DNA of 64,000 bases. It comes from Shumkonia mesophila. GTDB taxonomy: Bacteria > Pseudomonadota > Alphaproteobacteria > Rhodospirillales > Shumkoniaceae. The DNA lies in assembly GCF_026163695.1 (NCBI RefSeq), contig NZ_JAOTID010000010.1, forward strand, positions 62,001-126,000, given 5' to 3'. Below, in pieces: positions 25,339-35,623 of this stretch; position 1 is the stretch's first letter, and each line of letters opens with the position of its first letter. A program made the position numbers and the translations under genes. The notes beneath the pieces were generated by a model that was not told where the DNA came from, did no database searches, and was given only the letters and a program-made list of their open reading frames with translations.

Positions 25339-25459
25339 CGGCAACTCCATCGTCAAGGCAAAGGCCGGGCCGGAAGGCATTCCGACACCGGCCTTGTATG
25401 TAGTCCGTCGGCGGCGGTTTTCAAACTCGATCCGCGTCGGGAAAAAATCGCCGCGGCTC

Positions 25460-27154
25460 TCAGGCGGCGCGGACGTCGGCCAGGAACTTGTCGACCTCCG
25501 TCTTGAGAACTTCCGAGTGTTTGGACAGTTCGCTGGCGGCCGAGAGGATCTGTCCAGCCGCCTCGCCGGTTTCGTTGGCCGCCTGGCTGACCCCGCTGAT
25601 GTTCGAGGAAACCTCCTGGGTGCCGGCCGCCGCCTGTTCGACGTTGCGGGCGATCTCCTGGGTCGCCGCCCCCTGCTCCTCGACCGCCGAGGCGATGCCC
25701 GAATTGACCTGGTCGATCTCGGAGATGGTCTTGCCGATGCCGGCGATGGCCTCGACCGCCTCCTGGGTGGAGGACTGGATGGCGGCGATCTGGGCGCCGA
25801 TTTCCTCGGTTGCCTTGGCCGTCTGGTTGGCCAGGTTCTTGACCTCGGAGGCGACCACCGCGAAGCCCTTGCCGGCGTCGCCGGCCCGGGCCGCCTCGAT
25901 GGTGGCGTTGAGCGCCAGCAGATTGGTCTGGTCGGCGATGTCGGTGATGATGGCCACCACTTCTCCGATCCGCTTGGCGGCTTCGGCCAGGCTCTGCACC
26001 TTGACGTTGGTTTCCTGGGCCTCTTCGACGGCGGCCCTGGCAACCTCGGAGGCGTGCGTCACCTGGCGGCTGATTTCGGTGATGGAAGAGGACAATTCCT
26101 CGGCGGCCGAGGCGACGGTCTGCACATTGGCCGAGGCCTGTTCGGAGGCGGCGGCGACGGCGGCCGACTGGCGGGTGGCCTCTTCGGCGGTGGCGCCCAT
26201 CGCCTCGGAGGAGGAGCGCATCTCGGATGCCGCCGAGGCGACTGCCCGCACGGCCTCCGACGACGAGGCGTCGAAATGCCGGCACAGGTCCTCGATGTGC
26301 TTGCCGCGGGCGAGTTGCGATTCCTGTTGGCGTTGCTGCTCGACGGCCAGGCGGTCGGCCTCGATCTTGTTGTCCTTGAACACCTGAACTGCGTTGGCCA
26401 TGGCGCCGATTTCGTCCTGGCGTTCGGTACCGCGGATTTCCACCGTCGTATCGCCGCCGGCCAGCTTCAGCATGACGGTGTTGAGGCCGTTGATCGGCTT
26501 CGAGATGAAGGAGGATACGAAGAACGAGATGGCGAAGGCGAAGATCGTGGCAAGCAGCGCAATGACGATGAACGCGTAGGTCGTCATGCTGGCCGAGGCG
26601 TCGGCGTCACGGAAGCGGGAGGCGCCGGCCTTCTGCCAGGCGTTGCCCTGGGCGTCCAATGCCTCATAGAGCTTGTCGAAGGCCAAATCGGCCTCGATCA
26701 TCATGATGACGGATGTCGCCACGTCGGCCTCCACCATGTCGATGACGTTCTTGGCAGCGGCTGCGTAAGTGTCCAGCAGGACGGGAATCTGCTCGGCGCC
26801 GGCCCGTTCGCTCGGCGTGAATTCATAGGTGTCGAGGATCTTGGCGAAGGACGGCTTGAGGCCGTCGATCTTGGTGGCAAGGGACTTCGCAAGATTGGCG
26901 ACCTTCGCCTCCTCGACGCCGTTGGTTGCCCAGCTCAGCAGCCGGAAAAGGCCGCCGTTGACGTCGCTGATGTTGTTCTTGACGCTGAGGCCGTCGGCAA
27001 CCCGACTGGCGGTGTTGTGGAACAGGAAGGCCGACGAGGTCCTGGCATCTTGCAGCCCAAAGAAGGCAACCGCCACCAGCACCACCATGGCAAGCGTGAA
27101 AATACCGGGCGTGATCAGCAGCTTGCGCGAAATCTTCCAGTTGTTCAGGGACAT
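25460..27154 (-). CDS. Methyl-accepting chemotaxis protein with periplasmic helical sensor domain
   Basis: The 564-residue chemoreceptor has a first transmembrane span at about residues 12-32, a helical periplasmic ligand domain to about 180, a second span near 187-210, a HAMP domain ([19 protein letters not shown], ending [10 protein letters not shown]), and a long signalling domain. Its hairpin tip contains the highly conserved [23 protein letters not shown]-type segment (here [20 protein letters not shown]). No C-terminal receptor-methylation pentapeptide is seen. The ATG at 27154 follows GGAGAAAGC. Upstream, in the same orientation, lies a separate secreted cache-domain protein, a likely partner. 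Confidence 0.95.
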   Translation of the reverse strand: MSLNNWKISRKLLITPGIFTLAMVVLVAVAFFGLQDARTSSAFLFHNTASRVADGLSVKNNISDVNGGLFRLLSWATNGVEEAKVANLAKSLATKIDGLKPSFAKILDTYEFTPSERAGAEQIPVLLDTYAAAAKNVIDMVEADVATSVIMMIEADLAFDKLYEALDAQGNAWQKAGASRFRDADASASMTTYAFIVIALLATIFAFAISFFVSSFISKPINGLNTVMLKLAGGDTTVEIRGTERQDEIGAMANAVQVFKDNKIEADRLAVEQQRQQESQLARGKHIEDLCRHFDASSSEAVRAVASAASEMRSSSEAMGATAEEATRQSAAVAAASEQASANVQTVASAAEELSSSITEISRQVTHASEVARAAVEEAQETNVKVQSLAEAAKRIGEVVAIITDIADQTNLLALNATIEAARAGDAGKGFAVVASEVKNLANQTAKATEEIGAQIAAIQSSTQEAVEAIAGIGKTISEIDQVNSGIASAVEEQGAATQEIARNVEQAAAGTQEVSSNISGVSQAANETGEAAGQILSAASELSKHSEVLKTEVDKFLADVRAA

Positions 27155-27313
27155 CGCTTTCTCCACGAATTCCACAGGATGCCGCGATTGCGCGCGGTTC
27201 TGTTGCAGGCAGCGCACGATGCGTCTTCGGGTGAGTCGGTAGCGGCTTCGGCGCCCCTCGCCGGACCGGCCGTATTAAACGGCCGATCCGGGCGATGAGG
27301 ACGTCCGATTGCG

Positions 27314-27772
27314 TCAGTCGGTGTAGTAGCCGACGATGAAATACAGGTCGTTGTTGGCCTTCTTGATGTACGATTCTTTCTGGCCGATCTTCTTGGTTTC
27401 CGGGTTGGACCACTTGTATTTTACCCAGCCGTCGTTCGCCTTCTGAAGGATGGCGACCATGTCCTTGTTGAACTCCCGCCCATCGGCGTCCTTGAGGCCC
27501 AGGATGTTCTTGCCGATCAGCTTCGGGTTGGTGGAATGGTGCACCATCTTGCCCGGCATGTCCTGGACGACAATGTAGATCTCGCCCTGAATGAAGCCGC
27601 CCTTGGGATCGCTGAAGTCCTTGTAGGCCTGGTCGGCGCCGACCTTGTTGAAGTGAGCGATGGCCTTGTCCATGAGGGCCACGGCGTCGGCCTTCTTGTC
27701 GGCGGCGTCGGCCTGGGTAACCACGAGGAGCAGCATCGCGGCGATGCCGAAAAGTTTGCCGAGTTTGTTCAT
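27314..27772 (-). CDS. Secreted single-cache domain protein
   Basis: The 152-residue product has a signal peptide (MNKLGKLFGIAAMLLLVVTQADAA, cut near residue 25), then a single cache domain with family features: AIAHFNKVGADQAYKDFSD, GEIYIVVQDMPGKMVHHSTNPKLIGKN and a final YIKKANNDLYFIVGYYTD. Cache domains bind small organic ligands in the periplasm. A free-standing cache protein ahead of a chemoreceptor gene suggests it presents ligand to that receptor or acts as an independent binding protein; this is inference. I place the start at ATG 27772, since GGAG lies six bases upstream; ATG 27784 is less good. Confidence 0.85.
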   Translation of the reverse strand: MNKLGKLFGIAAMLLLVVTQADAADKKADAVALMDKAIAHFNKVGADQAYKDFSDPKGGFIQGEIYIVVQDMPGKMVHHSTNPKLIGKNILGLKDADGREFNKDMVAILQKANDGWVKYKWSNPETKKIGQKESYIKKANNDLYFIVGYYTD

Positions 27773-28058
27773 GAGTGACTCCATCTTTTTGTTGGAAAGT
27801 CAGGTGTCAAAGCAGCATCCACGCCTGCCGGCGATTTCTTGGGGCCGGTATTATGAGTGGCGTCAGTGTAGGAAGGGCGTGTCACCCGACGATGACAGAC
27901 CGGCCCGAATTGGTAACGTTTTGTTTGTGAACTGTGACAATGTCGAAACATTCTTACTTCACGACAGATCATCTGTCCGGTGCACCGCACTTCCCCTCGC
28001 CGGATAGCAAATGCATATCTCGTTGCCTGCGGCTTCCACGGCGGGTAGGTTGCCGGCC

Positions 28059-29240
28059 ATGACTCTCGCGCCCCCCTTTGCGTCCTATGCCTGCATGCCC
28101 GAAACCAGCCGCGGCCGACTGCACGCCGAGCCGGAGAGCGCGACGCGCACCTGCTTTCAGCGCGACCGTGACCGCATCATTCATTCGGCAGCCTTCCGGC
28201 GGCTGGAGTACAAGACGCAGGTGTTCGTCAATCACGAGGGGGATTTCTTCCGCACGCGCCTGACCCACAGCCTGGAAGTGTCGCAGATCGCCCGGTCGGT
28301 GTGCCGTTGCCTGGGCCTCAACGAGGATCTGGCCGAGGCCCTGGCCCTGGCCCATGACCTCGGCCATCCGCCGTTCGGACACGCCGGCGAGGATGCGCTG
28401 AAGGAGACCATGACGCCCTACGGCGGATTCGACCACAACGGACAGTCGCTTCGCGTCGTCACCCGGCTGGAGGAGCGCTACGCGGCGTTTGCCGGTCTCA
28501 ACCTGACGTGGGAGACGCTGGAGGGCGTGGTCAAGCACAACGGTCCCCTGACCGGCCCGAACGGTCGCGGTGGGGTTCCGCGCGCCATCGCCGAGTATGC
28601 GAGGGACCAGGACCTCGAACTTTCCACCTATGCCAGCGCCGAAGCCCAGGTCGCCGCCATCGCCGACGACATCGCCTACAACAACCACGACATCGACGAC
28701 GGACTGCGCGCCGGACTGTTCAGCGTCGACGACCTGGCCGACGTGCCGCTGGTGGGGCCGATCTTCGCGGCGGTCCGGGCGGCCTATCCCGGGCTCGACG
28801 AATCGCGCCTCATCCACGAGGCGGTGCGGCGCATGATCGGTGCCATGGTCACCGATCTCTTGGAGGAGACCCGCCGGCGCATCGAGGCGTCCCAGCCGAA
28901 AGGCGCCGACGACATCCGTCGGCTGGACCGGCCGGTCGCCGCCTTTTCGGCGGCGATGGCGGCCAACGACGCGGCGCTGAAGGCCTTTCTTTTCAAGAAC
29001 ATGTACCGCCACTACAAGCTCAACCGGATGACCAGCAAGGCCCGGCGCGTCGTGCGCGACCTGTTCGGTCTGCTCATCTCCGAGCCCGAATGCCTGCCGA
29101 CCGAGTGGCGGGTCAAGGCGGCGGGCCCCGACACCGAAGCCACCGCGCAACTGGTGGCCGATTACATCGCCGGAATGACCGACCGCTACGCGCTCGACGA
29201 ACACCGGCGCCTGTTCGACGTCCAGGCGAGGACTTCATGA
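28059..29240 (+). CDS. dgt: Deoxyguanosinetriphosphate triphosphohydrolase-like HD protein
   Basis: The 393-residue protein belongs to the dGTPase-like HD-domain family. The HD metal ligands appear in [14 protein letters not shown] (His) and [16 protein letters not shown] (His-Asp), and later [13 protein letters not shown] supplies the final aspartate. It hydrolyses deoxynucleoside triphosphates to the nucleoside and tripolyphosphate. The start ATG at 28059 has TAGG nine bases upstream; ATG 28011 would add 16 residues without a better site. Its stop overlaps the argS start (ATGA at 29237), making it the first gene of a tightly packed operon. Confidence 0.93.
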   Translation: MTLAPPFASYACMPETSRGRLHAEPESATRTCFQRDRDRIIHSAAFRRLEYKTQVFVNHEGDFFRTRLTHSLEVSQIARSVCRCLGLNEDLAEALALAHDLGHPPFGHAGEDALKETMTPYGGFDHNGQSLRVVTRLEERYAAFAGLNLTWETLEGVVKHNGPLTGPNGRGGVPRAIAEYARDQDLELSTYASAEAQVAAIADDIAYNNHDIDDGLRAGLFSVDDLADVPLVGPIFAAVRAAYPGLDESRLIHEAVRRMIGAMVTDLLEETRRRIEASQPKGADDIRRLDRPVAAFSAAMAANDAALKAFLFKNMYRHYKLNRMTSKARRVVRDLFGLLISEPECLPTEWRVKAAGPDTEATAQLVADYIAGMTDRYALDEHRRLFDVQARTS

Positions 29241-31045
29241 ACCTGTTTGAACACTTCCGGGAACGCGTCATCGAGGCCCTCGAGCGCATGATGGCGGCCG
29301 GCGATCTGCCGGCCGGGGCCGACACGTCGCGCATCGTTGTCGAGCCGCCGCGCGAGGCGGCGCACGGCGACGTCACCACCAACGCGGCCATGGTGCTGGC
29401 CAAGCCGGCCGGCCTCAAGCCGCGCGACCTGGCCGAGAAGCTGGCGGCCAGGCTGGCCGCCTTCGACGAGGTGGCGGCCGCCGAAGTCGCCGGACCGGGC
29501 TTCATCAACCTGCGCCTGTCGGATGCCTTCTGGCGGGCCCGCCTTGCCGAAATCCTCCGCTCGGGGCCGGCCTATGGCGGTTCGTCGGTGGGCGGCGGGG
29601 TGGCGGTCAACGTGGAATACGTCTCGGCCAACCCCACCGGGCCGCTGCATGTCGGGCACGCGCGCGGCGCCGTGGTTGGCGACGCCCTGGCCTCGCTGTT
29701 GGAGAAGGCCGGCTTCGCGGTCACCCGCGAATACTACATCAACGATGCCGGTGCTCAGGTCGAGGCGTTGGCCTGGTCGGCCTACTATCGCTACCTCCAG
29801 GCCCTGGGCTGCGAAATCGACGAGGCCGCCTTTGCCAAACTGTGTCCGGGCGGCGAGCTGCAATACCGGGGCGAGTACCTGGTCCCGCTCGGCAAGGCCC
29901 TGGTCGAGGCCTATGGCGACAGCCTGGCCGACCGCGACGGGGTGCACGGCGAGTGGACCGTGAAGTCCGTCGATGAATGGCTGCCGACGGTGCGCCAGTT
30001 CGCCATCGACCGCATGATGGACTTGGTGCGCGAGGACCTGGCGGCGTTGGGCGTGAAGCATGCCGTCTTCACGTCGGAGCGCGCGCTGGTGGCACGCGGC
30101 GGGGTGGAGGAGGCGCTGGCCTTTCTGGCCGAGCGCCAGCTCACCTATACCGGTGTTCTCGAGCCGCCGAAGGGCAAGCTGCCCGACGACTGGGAGGCCC
30201 GGCCGCAGTTGCTGTTCAAGGCCACCGCCTTCGGCGACGACGTCGACCGGCCGCTGAAGAAGTCGGACGGCTCGTGGACCTATTTCGCCACCGACGTCGC
30301 CAACCACCTGGACAAGTACCGGCGCGGTTTCGCCGCCATGATCAACGTGTGGGGCGCCGATCACGGCGGCTACGTCAAGCGCATGCAGGCGGCGGTCAAG
30401 GCGATTACCGAGGGACGGGGTTCGCTCGACGTCAAGCTGTGCCAGATGGTCAACCTGATGGACGGCGGCCAGGCAGTGAAGATGTCCAAGCGGGCTGGCA
30501 CCTTCGTGACGCTGCGCGACGTGGTCGACGAAGTCGGCAAGGACGTCGTGCGTTTCATCATGTTGACCCGCAAGAACGACGCGCAGCTCGACTTCGACCT
30601 CAAGAAGGTGACCGAGCAGTCGCGCGACAACCCGGTATTCTATGTCCAGTACGCCCATGCCCGCATCCGCTCGGTGATGCGCAAGGCGGCGGAAATGTTC
30701 GCTCCGGCCGACTTGACGCCGGACGCGCTGGCGGCAGGCAGCCTGGAGTGCTTGACCGACCCCGAAGAGCTTGCTTTGATCAGGGCCATGGCGGGTTGGC
30801 CACGCATCGTCGAAAGCGCCGCGGAAGCGCATGAACCGCACCGGATCGCCTATTACCTGTACGATCTGGCGGCGCAGCTTCATACGCTGTGGAACAAGGG
30901 CAACGACGACGCCAGCCTGCGTTTCCTCATCCCCGAGGAGCGGACATTGACCCTGGCCAGGCTGGCCATGATCCAAGGAGTGGCGTTCGTCATCGCGTCG
31001 GGACTCGACGTGTTCGGCGTGACGCCGGTCGAGGAGATGCGCTGA
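29237..31045 (+). CDS. argS: Arginyl-tRNA synthetase
   Basis: The 602-residue class I synthetase charges tRNA-Arg. It has the N-terminal tRNA-binding domain, the HIGH motif as [13 protein letters not shown], the KMSKS-related motif [13 protein letters not shown], and the C-terminal DALR anticodon-binding domain ([16 protein letters not shown] onward). The start ATG at 29237 overlaps the dgt stop, and its stop overlaps the start of the SPOR protein, so translation is coupled along the group. Confidence 0.97.
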   Translation: MNLFEHFRERVIEALERMMAAGDLPAGADTSRIVVEPPREAAHGDVTTNAAMVLAKPAGLKPRDLAEKLAARLAAFDEVAAAEVAGPGFINLRLSDAFWRARLAEILRSGPAYGGSSVGGGVAVNVEYVSANPTGPLHVGHARGAVVGDALASLLEKAGFAVTREYYINDAGAQVEALAWSAYYRYLQALGCEIDEAAFAKLCPGGELQYRGEYLVPLGKALVEAYGDSLADRDGVHGEWTVKSVDEWLPTVRQFAIDRMMDLVREDLAALGVKHAVFTSERALVARGGVEEALAFLAERQLTYTGVLEPPKGKLPDDWEARPQLLFKATAFGDDVDRPLKKSDGSWTYFATDVANHLDKYRRGFAAMINVWGADHGGYVKRMQAAVKAITEGRGSLDVKLCQMVNLMDGGQAVKMSKRAGTFVTLRDVVDEVGKDVVRFIMLTRKNDAQLDFDLKKVTEQSRDNPVFYVQYAHARIRSVMRKAAEMFAPADLTPDALAAGSLECLTDPEELALIRAMAGWPRIVESAAEAHEPHRIAYYLYDLAAQLHTLWNKGNDDASLRFLIPEERTLTLARLAMIQGVAFVIASGLDVFGVTPVEEMR

Positions 31046-31956
31046 TGACGACGGCCGACGACGGCTGGAATGATCCGTCGGCCAGGGAACTGGCCCCGGA
31101 ACCGGAATTCCGGCCGATCCCCCGGTCACGGCCGAAGTCGCGGCGGCACGGCGGCCCCTGGGTGTTCGCCGCGGTCCTTGTCGTGGCCATCGGCGCCGGC
31201 GCCGGCGGCTGGTATTTCCTCAACGATTGGCTGGTCGTCGACAATCCCGACGCCGAGGTGCCGCTGATCCGTGCCGACTCCGGCCCCATCAAGGTGCGTC
31301 CCGAGGAACCGGGCGGCATGGATGTGCCCGACCGCGACAAACTGGTCTACGACCGCATCGACGGCAACGGGGAGCGCAGCGCGGTCGAGCGCCTGTTGCC
31401 GCCGCCCGAGATGCCGATGGCCAAGCCGGCGCCCGCCGCCAAGGGGGTGGAGGAACGGTCCGCCGCGCAGGCGCCCACGCCGCTGGTTCCGGTGGCGCCG
31501 GCTCCGTCATCGCCGCCGGCTCCGGCCGCGAAGGCCGAGGCCCAGCCAGCGCCGACGCCCGAACGCGTGGTTCCCTCCGTCGAGGACGTGCTGAACGCCA
31601 TGCGGCCGCCAGCGCCGGTCGATCCCAAGGCTCAGGAAACCCCCGCCGAGACCAAATTGAAGGCGGAAGCCGCCAAGGCGGCGGCACCGGCCAAGGTCGG
31701 CGGCTTTCTGGTCCAGCTTGCCGCGGTGCGCAGTCGCGAGCAGGCGGATGCCGAATGGCAACGGCTGCGCCAACGCAATTCCGACCTTCTGGGCAGTCTG
31801 GACCTTTCGGTGATGCGCGCCGACCTCGGTCCCGACAAAGGCGTTTTCTTTCGCCTGCGTGCCGGCCCCCTGACCAACGAGGCGGCGGCCCAGACCCTTT
31901 GCCAGAAGCTGTCTGAGCGCAAGATCGGCTGCCTGGTTGTGCGTCCGGAGGGCTAA
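31045..31956 (+). CDS. SPOR-domain membrane protein
   Basis: The 303-residue protein has a cytoplasmic N-terminus of about 37 residues, one transmembrane span (VFAAVLVVAIGAGAGGWYF), a long Pro/Ala-rich periplasmic linker and a C-terminal SPOR domain (GGFLVQLAAVRSREQADAEW to GCLVVRPEG). SPOR domains bind glycan strands lacking stem peptides at the septum, so a role in division or cell-wall remodelling is likely. It overlaps argS by one base (TGATG) and is 2 bases before nagZ, a murein-recycling enzyme. Confidence 0.92.
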   Translation: MTTADDGWNDPSARELAPEPEFRPIPRSRPKSRRHGGPWVFAAVLVVAIGAGAGGWYFLNDWLVVDNPDAEVPLIRADSGPIKVRPEEPGGMDVPDRDKLVYDRIDGNGERSAVERLLPPPEMPMAKPAPAAKGVEERSAAQAPTPLVPVAPAPSSPPAPAAKAEAQPAPTPERVVPSVEDVLNAMRPPAPVDPKAQETPAETKLKAEAAKAAAPAKVGGFLVQLAAVRSREQADAEWQRLRQRNSDLLGSLDLSVMRADLGPDKGVFFRLRAGPLTNEAAAQTLCQKLSERKIGCLVVRPEG

Positions 31957-31958
31957 GA

Positions 31959-32987
31959 ATGACAAGACGTCTTCCCCTGGCCGTGGTGCTGGGGTGTTCT
32001 GGGAAGGTGCTGACTAAAGCCGAGCGGGCTTTCTTCAAGGATGCCGATCCGTTGGGATTCATCCTGTTCGGTCGCAACTGCGAAAACCCCGACCAGGTGC
32101 GTAAACTGGTCGAAAGCATGAGAAAATGCGTCGACCGCGCCGACGCCCCCGTGCTGGTCGATCAGGAAGGCGGCCGGGTGGCCCGCCTGGGGCCACCCCA
32201 CTGGCGGATGGCGCCGGCCATGGCCCGCTTCGGCGAACTGGCGCGGCGCTCTTCCGTGCGGGCGACCGAGGCGGCCTGGCTCAACGCCCGCCTGATCGCC
32301 GCCGACCTCCACGAGTTGGGGATCACCATCAATTGCGCGCCGGTGCTCGACGTTCCGCACGCCGGCGCCCACGACATCATCGGCGACCGTGCGCCCGGAA
32401 CCTCGGCCGACATCGCCATGCTGGTCGGCGGCGCCTTCGCCGACGGCCTGATGGAGGGCGGCGTGCTGCCGGTGATCAAGCACATTCCCGGCCACGGCCG
32501 GGCGGGCGCCGACAGCCACCAGTCGCTGCCGGTGGTCAAGACGCCGGTGACCGAGCTGGCGTCGACCGATTTCTCGCCGTTCCGGGCGCTCTCCGACCTG
32601 CCGTGGGCGATGACCGCCCACGTACTCTACACCGCGCTCGACGACCAGGAGCCGGCGACGACATCGCACTCCGTGATCGAGGCCGTGATCCGCGACCATA
32701 TCGGTTTCGATGGCGTCCTGATCACCGACGATCTGTCGATGCGGGCCCTTTCGGGATCGCTGGCCGATCGCGCCAAGGCGGCGCTCGAGGCCGGCTGCGA
32801 CGTCGTGCTGCACTGCAACGGCGACATGGACGAGATGCAGGAAGTGGTGGGCGCCTGCCGTGGGCTGTCGCTAAAGGCCCAGGCGCGCATCGAGCGCGGC
32901 GAGGCCATGCGCCGCGCCGCGGCGCCGCTCGACCGCAGCATGGCCCAGGCGCGCCTGGACGAACTTTTCGAGGACCGGGCGGCGTGA
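31959..32987 (+). CDS. nagZ: Beta-N-acetylhexosaminidase NagZ
   Basis: The 342-residue glycoside hydrolase family 3 protein removes N-acetylglucosamine from muropeptides during cell-wall recycling. It has VDQEGGRVARL, the GlcNAc-binding KHIPGHGRAGADSH whose His is the general acid/base, and the nucleophile aspartate in LITDDLSMRAL. It has no signal peptide, as expected for a cytoplasmic enzyme. Its stop overlaps the start of the M50 protease gene (TGATG at 32985). Confidence 0.96.
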   Translation: MTRRLPLAVVLGCSGKVLTKAERAFFKDADPLGFILFGRNCENPDQVRKLVESMRKCVDRADAPVLVDQEGGRVARLGPPHWRMAPAMARFGELARRSSVRATEAAWLNARLIAADLHELGITINCAPVLDVPHAGAHDIIGDRAPGTSADIAMLVGGAFADGLMEGGVLPVIKHIPGHGRAGADSHQSLPVVKTPVTELASTDFSPFRALSDLPWAMTAHVLYTALDDQEPATTSHSVIEAVIRDHIGFDGVLITDDLSMRALSGSLADRAKAALEAGCDVVLHCNGDMDEMQEVVGACRGLSLKAQARIERGEAMRRAAAPLDRSMAQARLDELFEDRAA

Positions 32988-33676
32988 TGGACATTTCGAC
33001 CATCGCTTATACCGTTTCGGTATGGGCGATCCCGGTCCTGCTGGCAGTCACCCTGCACGAGGCGGCGCACGGCTGGGCGGCGTGGCGCCTGGGCGACGAT
33101 ACCGCCTACCGCCTGGGCCGGGTCACCTTCAATCCGTTCCGCCACATCGACCCCTTCGGCACCCTCCTGTTGCCGATCATGCTGCTGCTGGCCTCGGGTG
33201 GGCGCATGATGTTCGGCTTCGCCAAGCCGGTGCCGGTCAATTTCCGCGGCCTGAGGCGGCCGCGCCGCGACATGGTCCTGGTCGCCATCGCCGGGCCGGC
33301 CATCAATCTGGCGCTGGCCGTCGTCGCGGCGGCGCTGTTCCATACCGTGCCGTTGGTCTCCGGCGCCCTGCGCGAGTGGTACGGCCTCAGCCTCCAGGCG
33401 GCGGTATGGGTCAACCTGCTGCTGGCCGTCTTCAACATGCTGCCGCTGCCGCCGCTGGACGGCGGCCGGGTAGCCGTCGGCCTGCTTCCGTGGCGGCTGG
33501 CCGTTCGTCTCGCCCGACTGGAACGCGCCGGAATCCCGATTATACTGGCGGTGGTCTTCATCGTGCCGTGGATCGGCGATGCGGTGGGGATGGACCTGAA
33601 CGTCTTCTGGTGGCTGGTGGGCATGCCGACCAGCTTCCTGGAAGGGGCGATTTTCCGGCTGGTGGGGCTCCAATAG
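32987..33676 (+). CDS. Site-2 protease family membrane metalloprotease (M50)
   Basis: The 229-residue polytopic membrane protein has the zinc motif HEAAH (residues 23-27) in its first helix and the third ligand in NMLPLPPLDGG. Segments FAKPVPVNF and AIAGPAINLALA are typical of the compact, PDZ-free M50B subgroup. Substrate is unknown; it could cut transmembrane anti-sigma or other regulators. It lies in the operon between nagZ and scpA, with one-base overlap upstream and nine bases downstream. Confidence 0.92.
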   Translation: MDISTIAYTVSVWAIPVLLAVTLHEAAHGWAAWRLGDDTAYRLGRVTFNPFRHIDPFGTLLLPIMLLLASGGRMMFGFAKPVPVNFRGLRRPRRDMVLVAIAGPAINLALAVVAAALFHTVPLVSGALREWYGLSLQAAVWVNLLLAVFNMLPLPPLDGGRVAVGLLPWRLAVRLARLERAGIPIILAVVFIVPWIGDAVGMDLNVFWWLVGMPTSFLEGAIFRLVGLQ

Positions 33677-33685
33677 GGCGCGGCG

Positions 33686-34495
33686 ATGGAAAGCCAGGAC
33701 ACCTTCGAGGGTATGGAAGCCGCGGCGGCGGGACCGGACGGCGCGGCGTTCGTCGTCGACCTCGACGGCTTCGAGGGGCCCATCGACGTGCTGCTGAGCC
33801 TGGCCCGCGACCAAAAGGTGGACCTCACCCAGATCTCCATCCTGCAATTGGCCGACCAATACCTGGATTTCGTGGCCCGTGCCCGCCAGATCAGCCTCGA
33901 ACTGGCCGCCGACTATCTGGTGATGGCGGCGTGGCTGGCCTATCTCAAGTCGCGGCTGCTGATCCCCGACTTGGGCGGCGACGACGAACCGTCCGGCGAG
34001 GAGATGGCCGCCGCTCTGGCCTTCCATCTGCAAAGACTGGAGGCCATGCAGGAAGCCGGCGCCCGCCTGATGGCGCACGCCCGCGTCGGCCACGAGGTGT
34101 TCGCCCGCGGCATGCCGGAAGTGCCCGAGGAGGACGTGCAGACGGTCTTCGAGGTTACCCTCTACGATCTGCTCAAGGCCTATGGCGACCAGCAGAAACG
34201 GGCCGGCGAGGGAACGCTGCAAATCGAGGCATGGGGCCTTTACGCCGTTGAGGATGCGCTGGAGCGGCTGCGCCGGCTTGTCGGCCGTATGCCGGATTGG
34301 GAAAACCTGCTGGCCTTCCTGCCGCCCGGCCTTAACGACGCCCTGCTGACGCGTTCCGCGATTGCCTCCACCTTCGTGGCGAGCCTGGAACTGGTGCGCG
34401 AGGGGCGTTTGAGGATTCGCCAGATGGGGGCATTCGGCCCCATCTACGTGCGGACGGCGGAGGATCGGCGGAACGGGGATTCGGAAAATCCATGA
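33686..34495 (+). CDS. scpA: Segregation and condensation protein A
   Basis: The 269-residue kleisin of the SMC condensin complex shows the N-terminal FEGPIDVLLSLARDQKVDLTQISI segment (cut here in two for length: FEGPIDVLLSLARDQ and KVDLTQISI), the AADYLVMAAWLAYLKSRLLI helix and a C-terminal winged helix. ScpA bridges SMC heads and works with ScpB in chromosome compaction and segregation. Its stop overlaps the scpB start by four bases (ATGA). Confidence 0.95.
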   Translation: MESQDTFEGMEAAAAGPDGAAFVVDLDGFEGPIDVLLSLARDQKVDLTQISILQLADQYLDFVARARQISLELAADYLVMAAWLAYLKSRLLIPDLGGDDEPSGEEMAAALAFHLQRLEAMQEAGARLMAHARVGHEVFARGMPEVPEEDVQTVFEVTLYDLLKAYGDQQKRAGEGTLQIEAWGLYAVEDALERLRRLVGRMPDWENLLAFLPPGLNDALLTRSAIASTFVASLELVREGRLRIRQMGAFGPIYVRTAEDRRNGDSENP

Positions 34496-35202
34496 GCGAC
34501 ATCGACGGCCAGCACCTGAGACTCCTGGAGGCGATCCTTTTCGCGGCGAGCGAGCCGCTGTCTGAAAAGGCGCTGGCCGAACGCATGCCGGAAGGGGCCG
34601 ACCTCAAGGCCCTGCTGGCGGAATTAAAGGCGGCCTACGCGCAGCGCGGCGTCAACCTGAGGCAGGCCGGGCACTCGTGGGCTTTCCGCACGGCGCCCGA
34701 TCTCGGGCCGGCGCTGGCCCGCGAACGGCAGAAGGTCCGCAAACTGGGGCGGGCCATGATCGAAAGCCTGGCGGTGATCGCCTTTCACCAGCCGGTGACG
34801 CGCGCCGAGGTCGAGGAGATTCGCGGCGTCGGCTTCAATCGGGGCACACTGGACGCCCTGTTCGAGGCCGGATGGATTCGCCCCGTCGGCCGCCGCCGCA
34901 CGCCGGGCCGGCCGGTGACCTGGGGCACGACCGACACCTTTCTCGATCATTTCGGCCTGGAATCCCTTGCCGATCTGCCCGGGCTTGACGAACTTAAGGC
35001 GGCGGGCCTTCTCGACAAGCGGCCGGCCATCGAATCCTATGCGGTCAAGGGCCAGATGCGCGCCGCCGGCGACACCGAGGGCATGGACGACCTGGACAGC
35101 CGGGCCCCCGACCTGTTCAAGGAGAACGACGCGCCGGAGGAGCCGCTGGAGCCCGACGATCCCGGCGGACCGGACGGCGAAACCGAGCCGGCCGGCGCTT
35201 GA
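34492..35202 (+). CDS. scpB: Segregation and condensation protein B
   Basis: The 236-residue protein has the two winged-helix domains of ScpB: LRLLEAILFAASEPLSEKAL in the first, and ESLAVIAFHQPVTRAEVEEIRG in the second (residues about 85-160). An acidic, Pro-rich tail of about 60 residues follows, which is common in this group. It binds ScpA and SMC. It starts in a four-base overlap with scpA and ends the packed operon that began with dgt. Confidence 0.94.
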   Translation: MSDIDGQHLRLLEAILFAASEPLSEKALAERMPEGADLKALLAELKAAYAQRGVNLRQAGHSWAFRTAPDLGPALARERQKVRKLGRAMIESLAVIAFHQPVTRAEVEEIRGVGFNRGTLDALFEAGWIRPVGRRRTPGRPVTWGTTDTFLDHFGLESLADLPGLDELKAAGLLDKRPAIESYAVKGQMRAAGDTEGMDDLDSRAPDLFKENDAPEEPLEPDDPGGPDGETEPAGA

Positions 35203-35329
35203 ATTTCGGTCTTTGTCGACGGTTTCGGCGGATCGCGCCGGCGCGGCTCCGGGTGATTGCGGAGGGTAGGGGTTTCTGCCATTATCCGGCCGGCATTCAA
35301 AAGGCGCACTGCACAAGCGAGAACTAGAA

Positions 35330-35569
35330 ATGGGTACCTTCAGCATCTGGCATTGGCTCATCGTCCTGCTCATCGTGCTCGTCCTCTTCGGCGGGCGCGG
35401 CAAGGTGTCGGCCCTGATGGGTGATTTCGGCAAGGGCCTCAAGTCCTTCAAAAAGGGCATGAAGGAAGAGGACGACGACGCGAAGGCCGACGCTCCCAAG
35501 GCCATCAAGTCCGAATCCGCCCCGACGGTCGACCCCGTGGCCGAAAAGGATTCCGTGAACAAGAACTGA
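35330..35569 (+). CDS. tatA: Sec-independent translocase subunit TatA
   Basis: The 79-residue protein has the TatA form: a short N-terminal membrane helix ([17 protein letters not shown]), the FG hinge, then the amphipathic helix [19 protein letters not shown] and an acidic tail. Many TatA copies form the pore for folded proteins with twin-arginine signals. It heads tatA-tatB-tatC, 54 bases before tatB. Confidence 0.95.
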   Translation: MGTFSIWHWLIVLLIVLVLFGGRGKVSALMGDFGKGLKSFKKGMKEEDDDAKADAPKAIKSESAPTVDPVAEKDSVNKN

Positions 35570-35623
35570 TCTTGCGAGGAGCGTGGGTCCCGTCAGATCC
35601 CCGACCGGGAGCCGCGCCGCGCC

